DNA of 64,000 nucleotides from Massilia atriviolacea (GCF_003953935.1 NZ_RXLQ01000007.1:286920-350919); one strand, 5' to 3'. Counted from the first letter of the stretch, positions 7,956-17,397 are shown. Notes: generated by a model from the sequence alone, not told the origin. Program-made: numbers and translations.

Positions 7956-10262
7956 TCAGACGGAAGGATCGGCCTGGTCCGCCTTGGGCGCCAGCGCCTT
8001 GTCCACCGCCGCCGTGAAGGCGTCGATATCGATCGGCTTGGTGAGGTAGGCGAAAAAGCCGGCCGCGATGCTGCGCTTGACGTCGCGCTCCATCGCGTTC
8101 GCACTGAGCGCGATCACCGGAATGTGCGCCGTGCGCGGGTCGTCGCGCAGCAGGCGCTGGGCCTCGTGCCCGTCCATGCCGGGCAGGTTGATGTCCATCA
8201 GGATCACTTGCGGCAGATAGCTCTGCGCCAGGGCGATGCCGAGCTCGGCGCTGGGCGCGGAAATCAGCGCCAGGTCGGGCCGGAAGCCGACGATTTCTTC
8301 GACCAGCATCAGGTTGGCCGGATTGTCTTCCACGTACAGCACGGTGGCCACCGAGGGGTCGCCCGCCGGGGCCGCCGGCAAGGCGCGCGGCGCCGCCGCG
8401 GCGGCCGCGCCATTGACCGGATGGGCGCTGCCGCTGAGCTCGAGCTCGATCCAGAACACGCTGCCGATGCCGGCCGTGCTCGACACGCCGATGGTGCCGC
8501 CCATCAGCTCGACCAGGCGCTTGGTCACCACCAGCCCGATGCCGGTGCCCTCCTCGCTGCCGCCTTCCTGGCCGAGCCGGTTGAAGGGCTGGAACAGGGC
8601 GCTTACCTGGTCGGGCCGCAAGCCCTTGCCCGTATCCTGCACCGAAATGCGCACCCGCGCGCTGCCGATCAGGTTGACGTTGACCACCACCACGCCCTGC
8701 TCGCGGTTGTACTTGATGGCGTTCGACAGCAGGTTCAGCATGATCTGCTTGAGGCGCGTGTGGTCGGCCACCACCATCAGCGGCTCCGGTTTCGGAAACA
8801 CCATGCGGATGCCGCGCTGGGCGGCGCTGTCGCCGACCATGGCTTGCACTTCCTCCAGCAGGCCGGACAGGATCACCGCTTCCAGCGACACGCTCAGGGT
8901 GCCCGACTCGATCTTGGCCAGGTCGAGGATTTCGTTAATCAGGGTCAGCAGATGCTCGCCGGCGGTCAGGATATTGCGCACGAAGTTGCGCTTTTGCACG
9001 GCGGTCGAAGGCAGCTTTTCGTTGGCCAGCAACTGGGCGAAGCCGAGTATCGCGTTGAGCGGGGTGCGCAACTCGTGCGACATGCTGGTCAGGAACAGGT
9101 CCTTGGCCTGGTTGGCGCGTTCCAGCTCGACCTTCTTGTCGTTGAGGGCGCGCTCGATGCGCTTGCGGTCGGTGATGTCGCGGATCGCCGAGGACACCAG
9201 CACCCCGTCCTCGGTGTCCAGCGGCGACAGGCTGATTTCGACCGGAAACTCGCTGCCGTCGCGGCGCAGGCCGTACAGCTCCAGTCCGGCGCCCATCGAA
9301 CGCGGACGGGGGCCGGCCGAAAAACTGCTGCGGAAATGCGGATGCTGCTCGGCGAAGCGTTGCGGAATCAGGATTTCGACCTTCTTGCCGAGCAGCTCGC
9401 TGCGCGGATAGCCGAACAGCTTTTCGGTCTGCGAATTGACGAGTACGATTTCGCCGTCGCGGTTGACGATCACGATCGCGTCCGGCGCCGATTCGAGCAA
9501 GCCGCGGAATTTCTGCTCGGCCTTCTTGCGCTCGCCCACATTGCGGATCGCGCTGATGACGAAGGTGCCGGCATCGGTGCTGATGGGCGAAAGGCTGATT
9601 TCCACCGGGAACTCGACCTGGTCCTTGCGCACCCCGTACAGTTCCAGCCCCGCGCCCATGGTGCGCGTGCGCGACTGCTCGAAGTAGCGCGAGCGGTGCC
9701 CCACGTGGCCATGCTGGAAGCGGGCCGGCAGCAGGACCTCGATCAGTTGGCCGTTCAGCTCGCCCGGCGCATAGCCGAACAGGCGCTCGGCCTGGGCGTT
9801 GGCCAGCACGATGGTGCCGGTCGGGTTGGCCATGACGATGCTGTCCGGGGTCGACTCGAGCAGGTCGCGGAATTTCGCTTCGATCAGCAGGGTGTCGCGC
9901 GCGGCCTTCGCTTGCGTCATGTCGCGCTTGGTCGAGACGATGTAGGCGATCGTGCCATCGTCGCCGTACACCGCCTTGCTGGAGGCGTCGACGTAGATCA
10001 GGGCGCCGTCCTTGCGCCGGCGCAAGCCTTCATGGTCGGACACACCGCGTTCGAGCACCCTGCGCGCGTAGACGTCGTCGAGTTCGCGCTGGCCGGGCAA
10101 TGCGATCAGCTCGCGCAGGTCGCGCCCCAGCGCTTCCTCGCTGGTATAGCCGAAGATGCGCTCGGCGCCGTTGGTCCAGCGCAGCACCGTGTAGCCCGGC
10201 GTGGTGACGATGACCCCGCCAGGGGCCTCGGTGAGTATGAGCTGATCGAAGTCGATGGGCAT
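7956..10262 (-). CDS. hybrid sensor histidine kinase with three PAS domains and receiver
   Basis: 768 residues, no membrane segment, so a cytosolic sensor. PAS1 covers about residues 5-120, PAS2 125-245 and PAS3 250-370. PAS2 and PAS3 share long stretches (FGYxxx[22 protein letters not shown]), so they look like an internal duplication. HisKA follows with [16 protein letters not shown] (phospho-His near 395), then a HATPase domain ([26 protein letters not shown]) and a C-terminal receiver with acceptor Asp near 690 ([12 protein letters not shown]). Start at MPIDFDQL. No separate response regulator is adjacent, so output probably passes through a distant phosphotransfer partner. Confidence 0.93.
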   Translation of the reverse strand: MPIDFDQLILTEAPGGVIVTTPGYTVLRWTNGAERIFGYTSEEALGRDLRELIALPGQRELDDVYARRVLERGVSDHEGLRRRKDGALIYVDASSKAVYGDDGTIAYIVSTKRDMTQAKAARDTLLIEAKFRDLLESTPDSIVMANPTGTIVLANAQAERLFGYAPGELNGQLIEVLLPARFQHGHVGHRSRYFEQSRTRTMGAGLELYGVRKDQVEFPVEISLSPISTDAGTFVISAIRNVGERKKAEQKFRGLLESAPDAIVIVNRDGEIVLVNSQTEKLFGYPRSELLGKKVEILIPQRFAEQHPHFRSSFSAGPRPRSMGAGLELYGLRRDGSEFPVEISLSPLDTEDGVLVSSAIRDITDRKRIERALNDKKVELERANQAKDLFLTSMSHELRTPLNAILGFAQLLANEKLPSTAVQKRNFVRNILTAGEHLLTLINEILDLAKIESGTLSVSLEAVILSGLLEEVQAMVGDSAAQRGIRMVFPKPEPLMVVADHTRLKQIMLNLLSNAIKYNREQGVVVVNVNLIGSARVRISVQDTGKGLRPDQVSALFQPFNRLGQEGGSEEGTGIGLVVTKRLVELMGGTIGVSSTAGIGSVFWIELELSGSAHPVNGAAAAAAPRALPAAPAGDPSVATVLYVEDNPANLMLVEEIVGFRPDLALISAPSAELGIALAQSYLPQVILMDINLPGMDGHEAQRLLRDDPRTAHIPVIALSANAMERDVKRSIAAGFFAYLTKPIDIDAFTAAVDKALAPKADQADPSV

Positions 10263-10383
10263 CCGGCATTCTCTGGCTGATGGACAGGGCGTCCGGCCAT
10301 GATGCGCTTTTCCGTGCAATTGTCAAACGTAAGTTGTTGTATGTGAAACATAAAAAACACGTCCGCGCAACGCACCTGATGCC

Positions 10384-10809
10384 TTATTTGGGATACAAAA
10401 TCATCTGGGTGCAGCGGAACAGGGCGATGGTCTTGCCGTTCGCTTCGTTGCTCACCACCACGTCCCAGACCTGGGTGGTTTTGCCGAGGTGGGCGGCCTT
10501 GGCCACGCAGGCGATCGCGCCGTCGCGCGCGGTGCCCAGGTGGTTCGATTTGATTTCGATGGTGGTGAAGCTGTTCGCCCCTTGCGGCAGGTTGGCCACG
10601 CAGGCGTAGCCGGCGGCGGTGTCGGCCAGGGTGATGACGGTGCCGGCGTGCAGGAAGCCGTTGGGCGCGAGCAGATGCGGCTTGATCTCCAGGCGCGCCG
10701 CGACTTCGCCGTCGGCCACTTTGGTGATTTCCACGCCCAGGTAACCGGGAAGCGTGGCGGCGCCGAAACTGTTCATCGATTCAGGGGTAAACTGCTGTTG
10801 CGTGCTCAT
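10384..10809 (-). CDS. PaaI-family hotdog thioesterase
   Basis: 141 residues, one hotdog domain. Core motif NGFLHAGTVITLADTAAGYAC with the catalytic-site Asp, then TTIEIKSNHLGTARDGAIACVAKAAHLGKTTQVWDVVV. The family hydrolyses acyl- or aryl-CoA thioesters. Start at MSTQQQF; an earlier Met lies in the same frame 10 codons upstream. Divergent from the DUF1287 gene across about 75 bp. Confidence 0.88.
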   Translation of the reverse strand: MSTQQQFTPESMNSFGAATLPGYLGVEITKVADGEVAARLEIKPHLLAPNGFLHAGTVITLADTAAGYACVANLPQGANSFTTIEIKSNHLGTARDGAIACVAKAAHLGKTTQVWDVVVSNEANGKTIALFRCTQMILYPK

Positions 10810-10883
10810 GGTGTGCCCGTTCGTGTGAGAAATAAGCACGATTGTACGTTTTTATTCCCGGCGCGGTGAACAGAGGTCCGATC

Positions 10884-11489
10884 TTGAAAAAACTGGTGTT
10901 AACACTGATGTGCACGTCCGCCCTGCTGGGCGCGCGCGGCGCCCTGGCCCAGGACGCCGCCCCGGCGCGCCTGGTGGAGGCGGCGCGCGCCCAGATCGGC
11001 GTGACCGTCCGCTACGACCCGCGCTACGAGCGCATCGCCTTTCCCGGGGGCGACGTGCCGCAGGAGCGCGGCGTGTGCACCGACGTGGTCGTCCGCGCCT
11101 ACCGCAAGGTCGGCGCGGACTTGCAGGAACTGGTGCATCGCGACATGAAGACGGCCTGGAACGCCTATCCGAAGCTGTGGCAGCTCAAGCGTCCCGACCC
11201 GAACATCGACCACCGGCGCGTGCCCAACCTGGCCACCTTTTTCACGCGCCACGGCAAGGCCATGAGGCCGGCGCGCGAGGGCGCCGCCTACCAGGCCGGC
11301 GACGTGGTCACCTGGATGTTGCCGGGCAACCTGCCGCACATCGGCATCGTCTCCGGCCAGCGCAGCGCGGCCGGGGTGCCGCTGGTGATCCACAACATCG
11401 GGCGCGGCACCCAGATCGAAGACATGCTGTTCGCCTATCCCCTGACCGGGCATTACCGCTGGAATCCCGCCGCTAGCGCAAGCCGCTGA
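10884..11489 (+). CDS. DUF1287 family secreted protein
   Basis: 201 residues. Signal peptide (KKLVLTLMCTSALLGARGALAQ) then the DUF1287 domain: LVEAARAQIGVTVRYDPRYERIAFPGGDVPQERGVCTDVVVRAYRK, a Cys-containing NlpC/P60-like pattern, with later HxG (LPHIGIVS) and VIHNIGRG. The family is thought to act on the cell wall but is poorly characterised. I chose the TTG at 10884 because AGAGG lies 8 nt upstream and it gives a clean signal peptide. The alternative ATG at 10842 would add 14 residues (MYVFIPGAVNRGPI). The 3' end overlaps the convergent DUF4139 gene by 17 bp. Confidence 0.8.
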   Translation: MKKLVLTLMCTSALLGARGALAQDAAPARLVEAARAQIGVTVRYDPRYERIAFPGGDVPQERGVCTDVVVRAYRKVGADLQELVHRDMKTAWNAYPKLWQLKRPDPNIDHRRVPNLATFFTRHGKAMRPAREGAAYQAGDVVTWMLPGNLPHIGIVSGQRSAAGVPLVIHNIGRGTQIEDMLFAYPLTGHYRWNPAASASR

Positions 11490-13071
11490 CCGTGCCTTCC
11501 TTCGGATAGTCGATCTTGTACTCGACCTGGAAGCGGGCGCTGGCGCCCGCCGCCAGCGTCTTTTTCCAGGCGACCACACCGCGGCGCTGCTCCCAGGTCG
11601 TGGTCAACGGCGCCGGATCGAACGCCGCCTCGACCCTGACTTCCTCGGACGTGCTGACCGGCGAGGAATCGAACACCAGCAGCTCGACCGGCGTCTTGCG
11701 GCGGTTGGCCACGGTGAACACGTCGGCGCGCACGCTGCTGGCGCGGCCGCCGAAGAGGCCCTTGCTGCCGGTCTTGCCGGCCACCGGATCGAGCGAGACC
11801 ACCACCCGGTCGTCGCGCCCGAACGAGAACAGGGCTTTCTCGCCCTCCTGCAAGTTCCACTGGGTGGCGCCGATGTAGCCGCCGTCGCGGAACAGTTGCA
11901 TGCTGCCGGCCGGCCACACGCCTTCCGGACGGGCCGCTTCGGCCATGACGATGGCAAATTTTTCCAGGCGCGGGGTCACGCGCAGGTGCTGGGTGACCGG
12001 CAGCGCCAGGGTGGACAGCGTGACCGAGGTGGCGCGCCCGTCCGAGGCCAGGTTGACCCGGCCCGGCACCTCGAATTCGGTGGCGAAGGCGCCCTGCAGT
12101 TCGGCCACCTCGTCGTCGTTCGCGCGCTTGCTGGCGCTGCCGGCGAGCTCCACTTTCTGGCGCCGCTCCATCAATGCCGGCGCCGGCGCCGGCGCCGGCG
12201 CATACTGCATCGGCGGCTGCGGCGGCTGCGGCGGATAGTATGTCAGCAGCCACGGCTGCGGCTCGCGCCCGCTCGGCGACAGGCGCGGCTGGCTGGTCGA
12301 GAGCGTCAGCTTGACGTTGCTCCAGTCTTCCCCGGTGCTCTGCGAGATGGTGGCAAGGCGCTCCAGGTCGACCCGGGACGCGGCCGAGTCGAGGCTGGCG
12401 CGGTAGCCCGGCTTCCAGCCGGCATTCTCGCGCTGGTAGCTGATGCTCAGGCTGCCGGCCCTGGCTTCCGACAGGCGCACCACCAGGCTGCGCACCTGCT
12501 TGCCGCCGGAGCGCAGGCCGGCCAGGTCGCTGTCGAGCGCCGCGATTTTCTTGTCGAGCGCGCGTTGCTGCACCGCCAGCTTTTCGATCTTGAGCAGCGC
12601 CTCGCTGGCGCCCCGTCCCAGGGTATCGATCACGCCCGCCAGCGCCCTGGCTTGGTCCGGCCCCTGGGCCTTGCCGCCCTCGGCGGCGCCGCCGTTATAG
12701 CGCTCCAGGTAAGCCTTGACGATGCCGGCCGACCTGGCCTCGGCTTCCAGCATGGCCTTCTGGTCCTTGAGACGCTCGATCTCGCCCGCCAGCCTTGCCT
12801 CGGCCGGGTTGACCGCGTCGCTGCCGGCGCTGTCGCGCGAGACCACGTCGGCCACGCGGATGCCGGGAGCGGCCTGCACGCGCACCGATTCGATATTGAA
12901 ATTGGCGGGCAGGCCGTCGATGACGACCTCGGTGGCGCCGGCGGCAACCTGGGCGGTGCGCACCACGGTGGCGCTGCCGGGATACAAGGTGACCGCCGTG
13001 ACCGGGGCATTGGCGTGTGCCATGCCGGACTGCACCAGCAGGGTGGCGGCGGCGAGGAAGGAATAACGCAT
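11473..13071 (-). CDS. DUF4139 domain protein (mucoidy-inhibitor MuiA-like), secreted
   Basis: 532 residues. Signal peptide MRYSFLAAATLLVQSGMAHA, then the DUF4140 region (VTAVTLYPGSATVVRTAQV), a coiled-coil stretch (about 95-190: EIERLKDQKAMLEAEA..., ALDKKIAALDSDLAGL) and the DUF4139 beta domain (ISYQRENAGWKPGYRASLD). A Pro/Ala-rich tract (PPQPPQPPM, PAPAPAPAL) at about 290-305 is encoded by GCCGGC repeats. MuiA-type proteins are exported and of uncertain function. Start at ATG 13071. Confidence 0.85.
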   Translation of the reverse strand: MRYSFLAAATLLVQSGMAHANAPVTAVTLYPGSATVVRTAQVAAGATEVVIDGLPANFNIESVRVQAAPGIRVADVVSRDSAGSDAVNPAEARLAGEIERLKDQKAMLEAEARSAGIVKAYLERYNGGAAEGGKAQGPDQARALAGVIDTLGRGASEALLKIEKLAVQQRALDKKIAALDSDLAGLRSGGKQVRSLVVRLSEARAGSLSISYQRENAGWKPGYRASLDSAASRVDLERLATISQSTGEDWSNVKLTLSTSQPRLSPSGREPQPWLLTYYPPQPPQPPMQYAPAPAPAPALMERRQKVELAGSASKRANDDEVAELQGAFATEFEVPGRVNLASDGRATSVTLSTLALPVTQHLRVTPRLEKFAIVMAEAARPEGVWPAGSMQLFRDGGYIGATQWNLQEGEKALFSFGRDDRVVVSLDPVAGKTGSKGLFGGRASSVRADVFTVANRRKTPVELLVFDSSPVSTSEEVRVEAAFDPAPLTTTWEQRRGVVAWKKTLAAGASARFQVEYKIDYPKEGTVSGLR

Positions 13072-13226
13072 GGGGTGCCTTTCAGACAGGAAGAAAGAAA
13101 AATCGCTCCTCACTGAAACGGATGAGGAAGAAAAACGGGGTGAACCGGCGATGAACAACATGCAGCGTATCGGAGTTTCATATTTACAACATAACTGACG
13201 TAATGACATGAACAACTTGCAACTTG

Positions 13227-13239
13227 ACCGACCGTCGGT
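13227..13239. promoter_or_regulatory. TetR-type palindrome ACCGAC-C-GTCGGT
   Basis: Perfect 6-bp arms around one base, in the gap between DUF4139 and the lipoprotein gene. It overlaps a TTGACC that could serve as a -35 for the rightward gene. No TetR gene is adjacent. Confidence 0.35.
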
Positions 13240-13302
13240 TAGGCTTCCGCTTTGATTTCAAATCAGAAATATCTATTTCAACATTACAACGGAAAAAACA
13301 CC

Positions 13303-13929
13303 ATGACGAACCGTCCGATTGCGCGCGCGCGCACCGTCAGCACCCTGCTGGCAAGTTGCCTGCTGGCTGGCGCGGCCCTGCTGACCGGCTGCAGCACCCC
13401 GATGCACCTCGATACCTCCACCAAGGAAGTCCCGGTCTCGGAAATGAAAAAAGTCGCCAATCCGCAACCGGTCCAGCTGACCTTCGAATTCCTCAGCCGC
13501 GGCGCCCCATCGGCCGCCGCCACCGCGTTCCTGAAAGACGCGGTGACGGCCCAGGTGGCGGAAAGCGGCCTGTTCGCACAAGCCGGCAGCGCCGCGCCCG
13601 CCGCGATGCTGATGATTTCCATGGACAACATCAAGGTCGGCGACGACAAGACCGGCAGCGCCTTCCTGACCGGCATGACCTTCGGCCTGTCCGGCACCGC
13701 CGTGACCGACGGTTACATCTGCACCGTATCCTACCTGCCCGCAGGCCAGGCCAAGCCGATCGTCAAGGTGGCGCGCCACGCGATCCACACCACCATCGGT
13801 AACGCCAGCCCGCCGCCGAGCGCCGGCAAGCCGATGGCGCCCGAAGTCGCGGTCAAGACCATGGCCCGTGAAGTGCTCAGCAACGCCCTGCGCGACCTGT
13901 CCTTCGACCCCGCCTTCAATCCACAATAA
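13303..13929 (+). CDS. hypothetical lipoprotein
   Basis: 208 residues. Lipoprotein signal with lipobox LLTGC (about residue 32), then VPVSEMKKVANPQPVQLTFEFLSRG. The mature part has the composition of small outer-membrane lipoproteins that assemble or secrete (charged strands, Ala-rich helices), with one hydrophobic stretch FLTGMTFGLSG. I do not recognise the family. The next gene, also a lipoprotein, starts 9 bp after its stop, so the two form an operon. Start taken at MTNRPIARA; a further ATG lies 17 codons upstream. Confidence 0.75.
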   Translation: MTNRPIARARTVSTLLASCLLAGAALLTGCSTPMHLDTSTKEVPVSEMKKVANPQPVQLTFEFLSRGAPSAAATAFLKDAVTAQVAESGLFAQAGSAAPAAMLMISMDNIKVGDDKTGSAFLTGMTFGLSGTAVTDGYICTVSYLPAGQAKPIVKVARHAIHTTIGNASPPPSAGKPMAPEVAVKTMAREVLSNALRDLSFDPAFNPQ

Positions 13930-13938
13930 GGAATTCAC

Positions 13939-14517
13939 ATGCACCCGATCTTCCGCCTCACCTCCCTGGTCGCCACCGGCATCCTGGCCGTTCAACTGGT
14001 CGGCTGCGCACCGATGAAAATGTCGGCGCCGGCACCGTCGATGGACAATACCGTCAAGCTGCGCAATCCCGCTTTCGACAAGGTTGCCGTCGGCAGCTTC
14101 GTGCTGGACGCCAGCAAGAGCGCCAGCATCGACCAGAGCCACAGCCTGCGCGCGGCCGCGGTCGCCGCACCGGGCGGCTCGTTCGCACAATACCTGGGCG
14201 AGACCCTGAAAGTTGAACTGCAATCGGCCGGCCTGCTCGACGCCAGCGCCGCCACCACCATTACCGGCACCCTGACCGAGAGCGAGGTCGACGCCGCCAT
14301 CGGCACCGGCAAGGGCGTGCTGGCGGCGCGCTTCGTGGTCACCCGCGCCGCCCAGGTGCGTTTCGACAAGGAAGTCAAAGTCGAGTCGAGCTGGGATTCG
14401 TCCTTCATGGGCGCTGTCGCCATTCCACTGGCGGCGCGCGAATACGAAGCGCTGCACCGCAAGCTCGTCAGCAAGCTGCTGGACGACGCCGCCTTCCGCC
14501 AGGCCCTCGGCAAGTAA
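13939..14517 (+). CDS. hypothetical lipoprotein, second gene of the pair
   Basis: 192 residues. Signal MHPIFRLTSLVATGILAVQLVGC with lipobox LVGC. The mature domain includes VAVGSFVLDASKSASIDQSHSLRAAAVAAPGGSFAQYLGETLKVELQSAGLLD and TITGTLTESEVDAAIGTGKGVLAARFVV, which resembles periplasmic lipoproteins with a secretin- or CsgG-like N-terminal fold; this is only a structural impression. The ribosome site AAGGAATTC lies within the intergenic 9 bp. Confidence 0.75.
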   Translation: MHPIFRLTSLVATGILAVQLVGCAPMKMSAPAPSMDNTVKLRNPAFDKVAVGSFVLDASKSASIDQSHSLRAAAVAAPGGSFAQYLGETLKVELQSAGLLDASAATTITGTLTESEVDAAIGTGKGVLAARFVVTRAAQVRFDKEVKVESSWDSSFMGAVAIPLAAREYEALHRKLVSKLLDDAAFRQALGK

Positions 14518-14548
14518 GCGCTTTTTTATCCAGTAACATGCTGTGACA

Positions 14549-14568
14549 GCGCCTGCGTCCGCAGGCGC
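14549..14568. terminator. GC-rich hairpin between convergent genes
   Basis: GCGCCTGCG and CGCAGGCGC around TC form a perfect 9-bp stem, 31 bp past the lipoprotein stop and 26 bp past the stop of the convergent LysR gene. There is no long T tract after it, so its strength as a terminator is uncertain. Confidence 0.5.
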
Positions 14569-14594
14569 TTCCAGGCCCCGGCGGCGCGCCAGCG

Positions 14595-15554
14595 TCAGCC
14601 GCCCGGGTCTTCTCCTTTTCCTCCCGCTTCATGCGCCAACAGCGCGCTCTCCCAGTACGGCGGCGTCCCCACGCGCTCGCGCAGCCAGGCGATGAACAGC
14701 TGCGCCTTGACCGGATGCGAGCGCCCCGGCAGCCGCACCGCGTGGATGCCGTCGTCCACCACCGCTTGTCCCTGGCTGGCCGGGCCGAACAGCGGCACCA
14801 GCTGCCCGGCCACCAGCGCCTCGCTCGCGAGCCAGCTCGGCAGGTGCGCCACGCCGGCCCCGCCGACGGCCGCGTCCAGCATGAAATCGACATCGTCGCT
14901 GCGCAGGGCGCCGCTCACCGGCAAGGGCTTGTTGCGGTTGACGCCCTCGAACGTCCACCAGCATGCCAGGGCGCTGCGGCTGATATAGCTCATGCAATTA
15001 TGGTCGAGCAAGTCGAGCGGGGTGGCCGGCGTGCCGCGCCGTTCCAGGTAGGCCGGACTGGCGCAGGCGATGCGGCGGCGCGGCGCCAGCCAGGTGGCCA
15101 GCAGGTCGCTGTCGGGCAAGGGGCCCAGGCGGATCGCCACATCGACGCGCTGGGCCGACAGGTCGACCACGTCGTCATTGAGTTGCAGCTCCAGTTCCAG
15201 CAGCGGATAGCGGTGCAGGAAGTCGCCCAGCAGCGGGGCGATATGGCGCCGCCCGAACGCGCGCGGGGCGGTCACCGTGAGCACGCCGCGCGGCTCCGGA
15301 TCGACCGCCGTGACGGCCGCCTTGGCCTCGGCCAGCTCGGCCACCAGGTGGCGCGCGCGCGGCACGAAGCGTTCGCCGGCATCGGTCAGCAGCACCAGGC
15401 GCGAGCCGCGCACGAACAGGCGGGCGCCGACGTCGGCTTCGAGCCAGTCGATCCGGCGCGACACCGACGACACCGCCAGCTGCAGGGTCTTGGCGGCGCG
15501 CGACAGGTTGCCGCTATCGACCACGGCGAGAAAGCAATGCAGGGCATCGAACAT
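14595..15554 (-). CDS. LysR-family transcriptional regulator
   Basis: 319 residues. N-terminal winged HTH: MFDALHCFLAVVDSGNLSRAAKTLQLAVSSVSRRIDWLEADVGARLFVR, followed by the linker helix and a periplasmic-binding-like effector domain (GVLTVTAPRAFGRRHIAPLL...VDVAIRLGPL). It belongs to the subgroup with RVDVAIRLG. Divergent from the metallo-hydrolase gene, with a T-N11-A inverted repeat between them, so it probably controls both. The last about 20 residues are polar and low in structure. Confidence 0.92.
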   Translation of the reverse strand: MFDALHCFLAVVDSGNLSRAAKTLQLAVSSVSRRIDWLEADVGARLFVRGSRLVLLTDAGERFVPRARHLVAELAEAKAAVTAVDPEPRGVLTVTAPRAFGRRHIAPLLGDFLHRYPLLELELQLNDDVVDLSAQRVDVAIRLGPLPDSDLLATWLAPRRRIACASPAYLERRGTPATPLDLLDHNCMSYISRSALACWWTFEGVNRNKPLPVSGALRSDDVDFMLDAAVGGAGVAHLPSWLASEALVAGQLVPLFGPASQGQAVVDDGIHAVRLPGRSHPVKAQLFIAWLRERVGTPPYWESALLAHEAGGKGEDPGG

Positions 15555-15573
15555 GGACAAGGTTCCGGTGAGG

Positions 15574-15590
15574 TTTGCGCACAACGCAAA
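15574..15590. promoter_or_regulatory. LysR-type box (TTTGCG-N5-CGCAAA)
   Basis: Perfect 6-bp inverted repeat containing T-N11-A (TGCGCACAACGCA). It lies 20 bp upstream of the LysR start and about 100 bp upstream of the hydrolase start, the usual place for an autoregulatory LysR site. Confidence 0.5.
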
Positions 15591-15692
15591 GATAGTTTGC
15601 ACATTGCCATATTGTTCCGCGCGGCGCAACGCTGCATACTGCCCTTGCTGCTGCAAATTAGCATTTTCCCATCACCCTTACCGAAAGACGCC

Positions 15693-16661
15693 ATGAGCAA
15701 TTTCTCCCGCACCCCGCGTACCCTGATCCTGGCGGCCGCCCTGGGCCTTGCCGCCTTCAGCGCCGGCACCGTCCATGCCGCCGCGCCGCTGGCCAAGGTG
15801 TCGGCGCCGGGCTACTTCCGCATGATGCTGGGCGAGTTCGAAGTGACGGCGCTGTCGGACGGCACCACCGAACTGCCGGTCAACAAGCTGCTCAAGACCG
15901 CCCCCGCCAAGGTCGACAGGGCGCTCGCCAGATCCTTCCTGGCCAGCCCGCTGGAAACCTCGTTCAATGCGTACCTGATCAATACCGGCGGCAAGCTGGT
16001 GCTGGTCGACAGCGGCGCGGGCGGCCTGTTCGGCCCCAACCTGGGCAAGCTGGTGGCGAACCTGAAAGCGTCCGGCTACCAGCCCGAGCAGGTCGATGAA
16101 ATCTACATCACCCACCTCCATCCGGACCATGTGGGCGGGATTGCGAAAGAGGGTGCGGCGGTATTTGCCAACGCCGTGGTGCGGGCCGACCGGCGCGACG
16201 CCGACTTCTGGCTGAGCCAGGAGAACATGGAGAAAGCCCCGGCCGAGGCCAAGGGCTTCTTCCAGGGTGCGATGGCCTCGCTCAAGCCCTACATCGATGC
16301 CAAGCGCTTCCAGCCGTTCGAAGGCGACACGCAGCTGGTGCCGGGCGTGAAATCGACCTCCACCTACGGCCACACGCCGGGCCACACCAGCTACCTGGTC
16401 GAGAGCGGCGGCAAGAAGCTGCTGCTGGCCGGCGACCTGATCCACGTGGGCGCGGTGCAGTTCGACGAGCCGACGGTGACCATCGCCTTCGATACGGATG
16501 AGAAAGCCGCGCGCGCCCAGCGCCTGAAAGCCTTCGGCGCCGCCGCCAGGGAGGGCACCTGGGTAGCGGCCTCGCACCTGCAGTTCCCGGGCATCGGCCA
16601 CCTGCGCAGCAGCGGCAAGTCGTACCAGTGGGTGCCGGTCAATTACACGCAGCTGCGTTAA
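15693..16661 (+). CDS. secreted metallo-beta-lactamase-fold hydrolase
   Basis: 322 residues. Signal peptide (LILAAALGLAAFSAGTVHA), then an MBL fold. Zinc-site motifs: THLHPDHVGG, GHTPGHTSYLVE, LLAGDLIHV and the late His in AASHLQFPGIGHL. It resembles periplasmic MBL proteins related to quorum-quenching lactonases and arylsulfatase-like enzymes rather than true beta-lactamases; the substrate is not evident. Start at MSNFSRTPR. Divergent from its likely LysR regulator. Confidence 0.9.
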   Translation: MSNFSRTPRTLILAAALGLAAFSAGTVHAAAPLAKVSAPGYFRMMLGEFEVTALSDGTTELPVNKLLKTAPAKVDRALARSFLASPLETSFNAYLINTGGKLVLVDSGAGGLFGPNLGKLVANLKASGYQPEQVDEIYITHLHPDHVGGIAKEGAAVFANAVVRADRRDADFWLSQENMEKAPAEAKGFFQGAMASLKPYIDAKRFQPFEGDTQLVPGVKSTSTYGHTPGHTSYLVESGGKKLLLAGDLIHVGAVQFDEPTVTIAFDTDEKAARAQRLKAFGAAAREGTWVAASHLQFPGIGHLRSSGKSYQWVPVNYTQLR

Positions 16662-16769
16662 GGGCGGGCTGGGCGGTGTATCGATAGCGCAAGCATGTGC
16701 ACGGCGCGGCGGTCCGGTCCGGATCGCCACAGGACACGGCGTGATGACCTCGACCGTCACGGCCGGAGT

Positions 16770-17390
16770 CTATGACGGGCTACGCTGACGATATGTGCGA
16801 GATGGGCCGCTCCCAACCGGGGAAGCAGATCTTATGCCTGACTGCCACGCAAGCAGGAACAGGCGGACACGCAATTCCTTCCTGAGCGCTTTGGTCAGGC
16901 CAAGGTCGTTGGCGACAATGTCGCCATGGCGCAAATCATCCGGCAAGGCCGTATCGTAGACTCGGACACGCGCTGCGGTCGCATCGACCTGGACGGCGCG
17001 TACGTGTGCAGCGACAAAGGCGACTATCCCCACATACGTCCGGTCCGGCTGGGGTGCCCGCTCTGGCGAACCGCGACGGACCGACGCAGCCCGTGCTTCG
17101 CCATTCCGATGAAGCGCTGGCATACTCTGCTGCAATTCGTCCTGCAGGCGCTGGACCGACGCACCATACCTGAACGCATCGAGAACGAAGGTCTCATCGA
17201 GTTCACCCCTTGTCGTCGTGCGAGCAGGAGAAAATACAAACCGCACGAGCGTCTCGTCGTCACGGACAGGACCAGGGGAGATGCCAGTGACGCTGACTTG
17301 CTGACAGTCACCTGTCCTGTCAATGCCGAGCACATGGGTAACGAAATCGCGCCGCGGTCCCTGGTAGCTGCCGATCGCTTCGCAGTCCAT
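16770..17390 (-). CDS. hypothetical protein, second gene of an unrecognised pair
   Basis: 206 residues, no signal peptide or membrane span. I do not recognise it. Visible features: an N-terminal region with DDETLVRFVFSPARTTTRGE and FRYGASVQRLQDEL, a basic middle, a segment RVRVYDTALPDDLRHGDIVAN, and a basic C-terminal tail. Its ATG is 7 bp after the stop of the upstream gene, so the two are one operon. Base composition is lower in GC and codon use less biased than in the flanking genes, which suggests acquisition. A defence, toxin or nuclease role is possible but unsupported. Confidence 0.55.
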   Translation of the reverse strand: MDCEAIGSYQGPRRDFVTHVLGIDRTGDCQQVSVTGISPGPVRDDETLVRFVFSPARTTTRGELDETFVLDAFRYGASVQRLQDELQQSMPALHRNGEARAASVRRGSPERAPQPDRTYVGIVAFVAAHVRAVQVDATAARVRVYDTALPDDLRHGDIVANDLGLTKALRKELRVRLFLLAWQSGIRSASPVGSGPSRTYRQRSPS

Positions 17391-17397
17391 ACGCACC

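Noticed and set aside
7929-10280. Open frame of about 780 codons opposite the hybrid kinase.
   Set aside because: Same cause; it runs exactly antisense to a gene with full kinase motifs.
12177-12201. GCCGGC hexamer run within the DUF4139 gene.
   Set aside because: It encodes a Pro/Ala linker and is common in GC-rich genes; no further signal.
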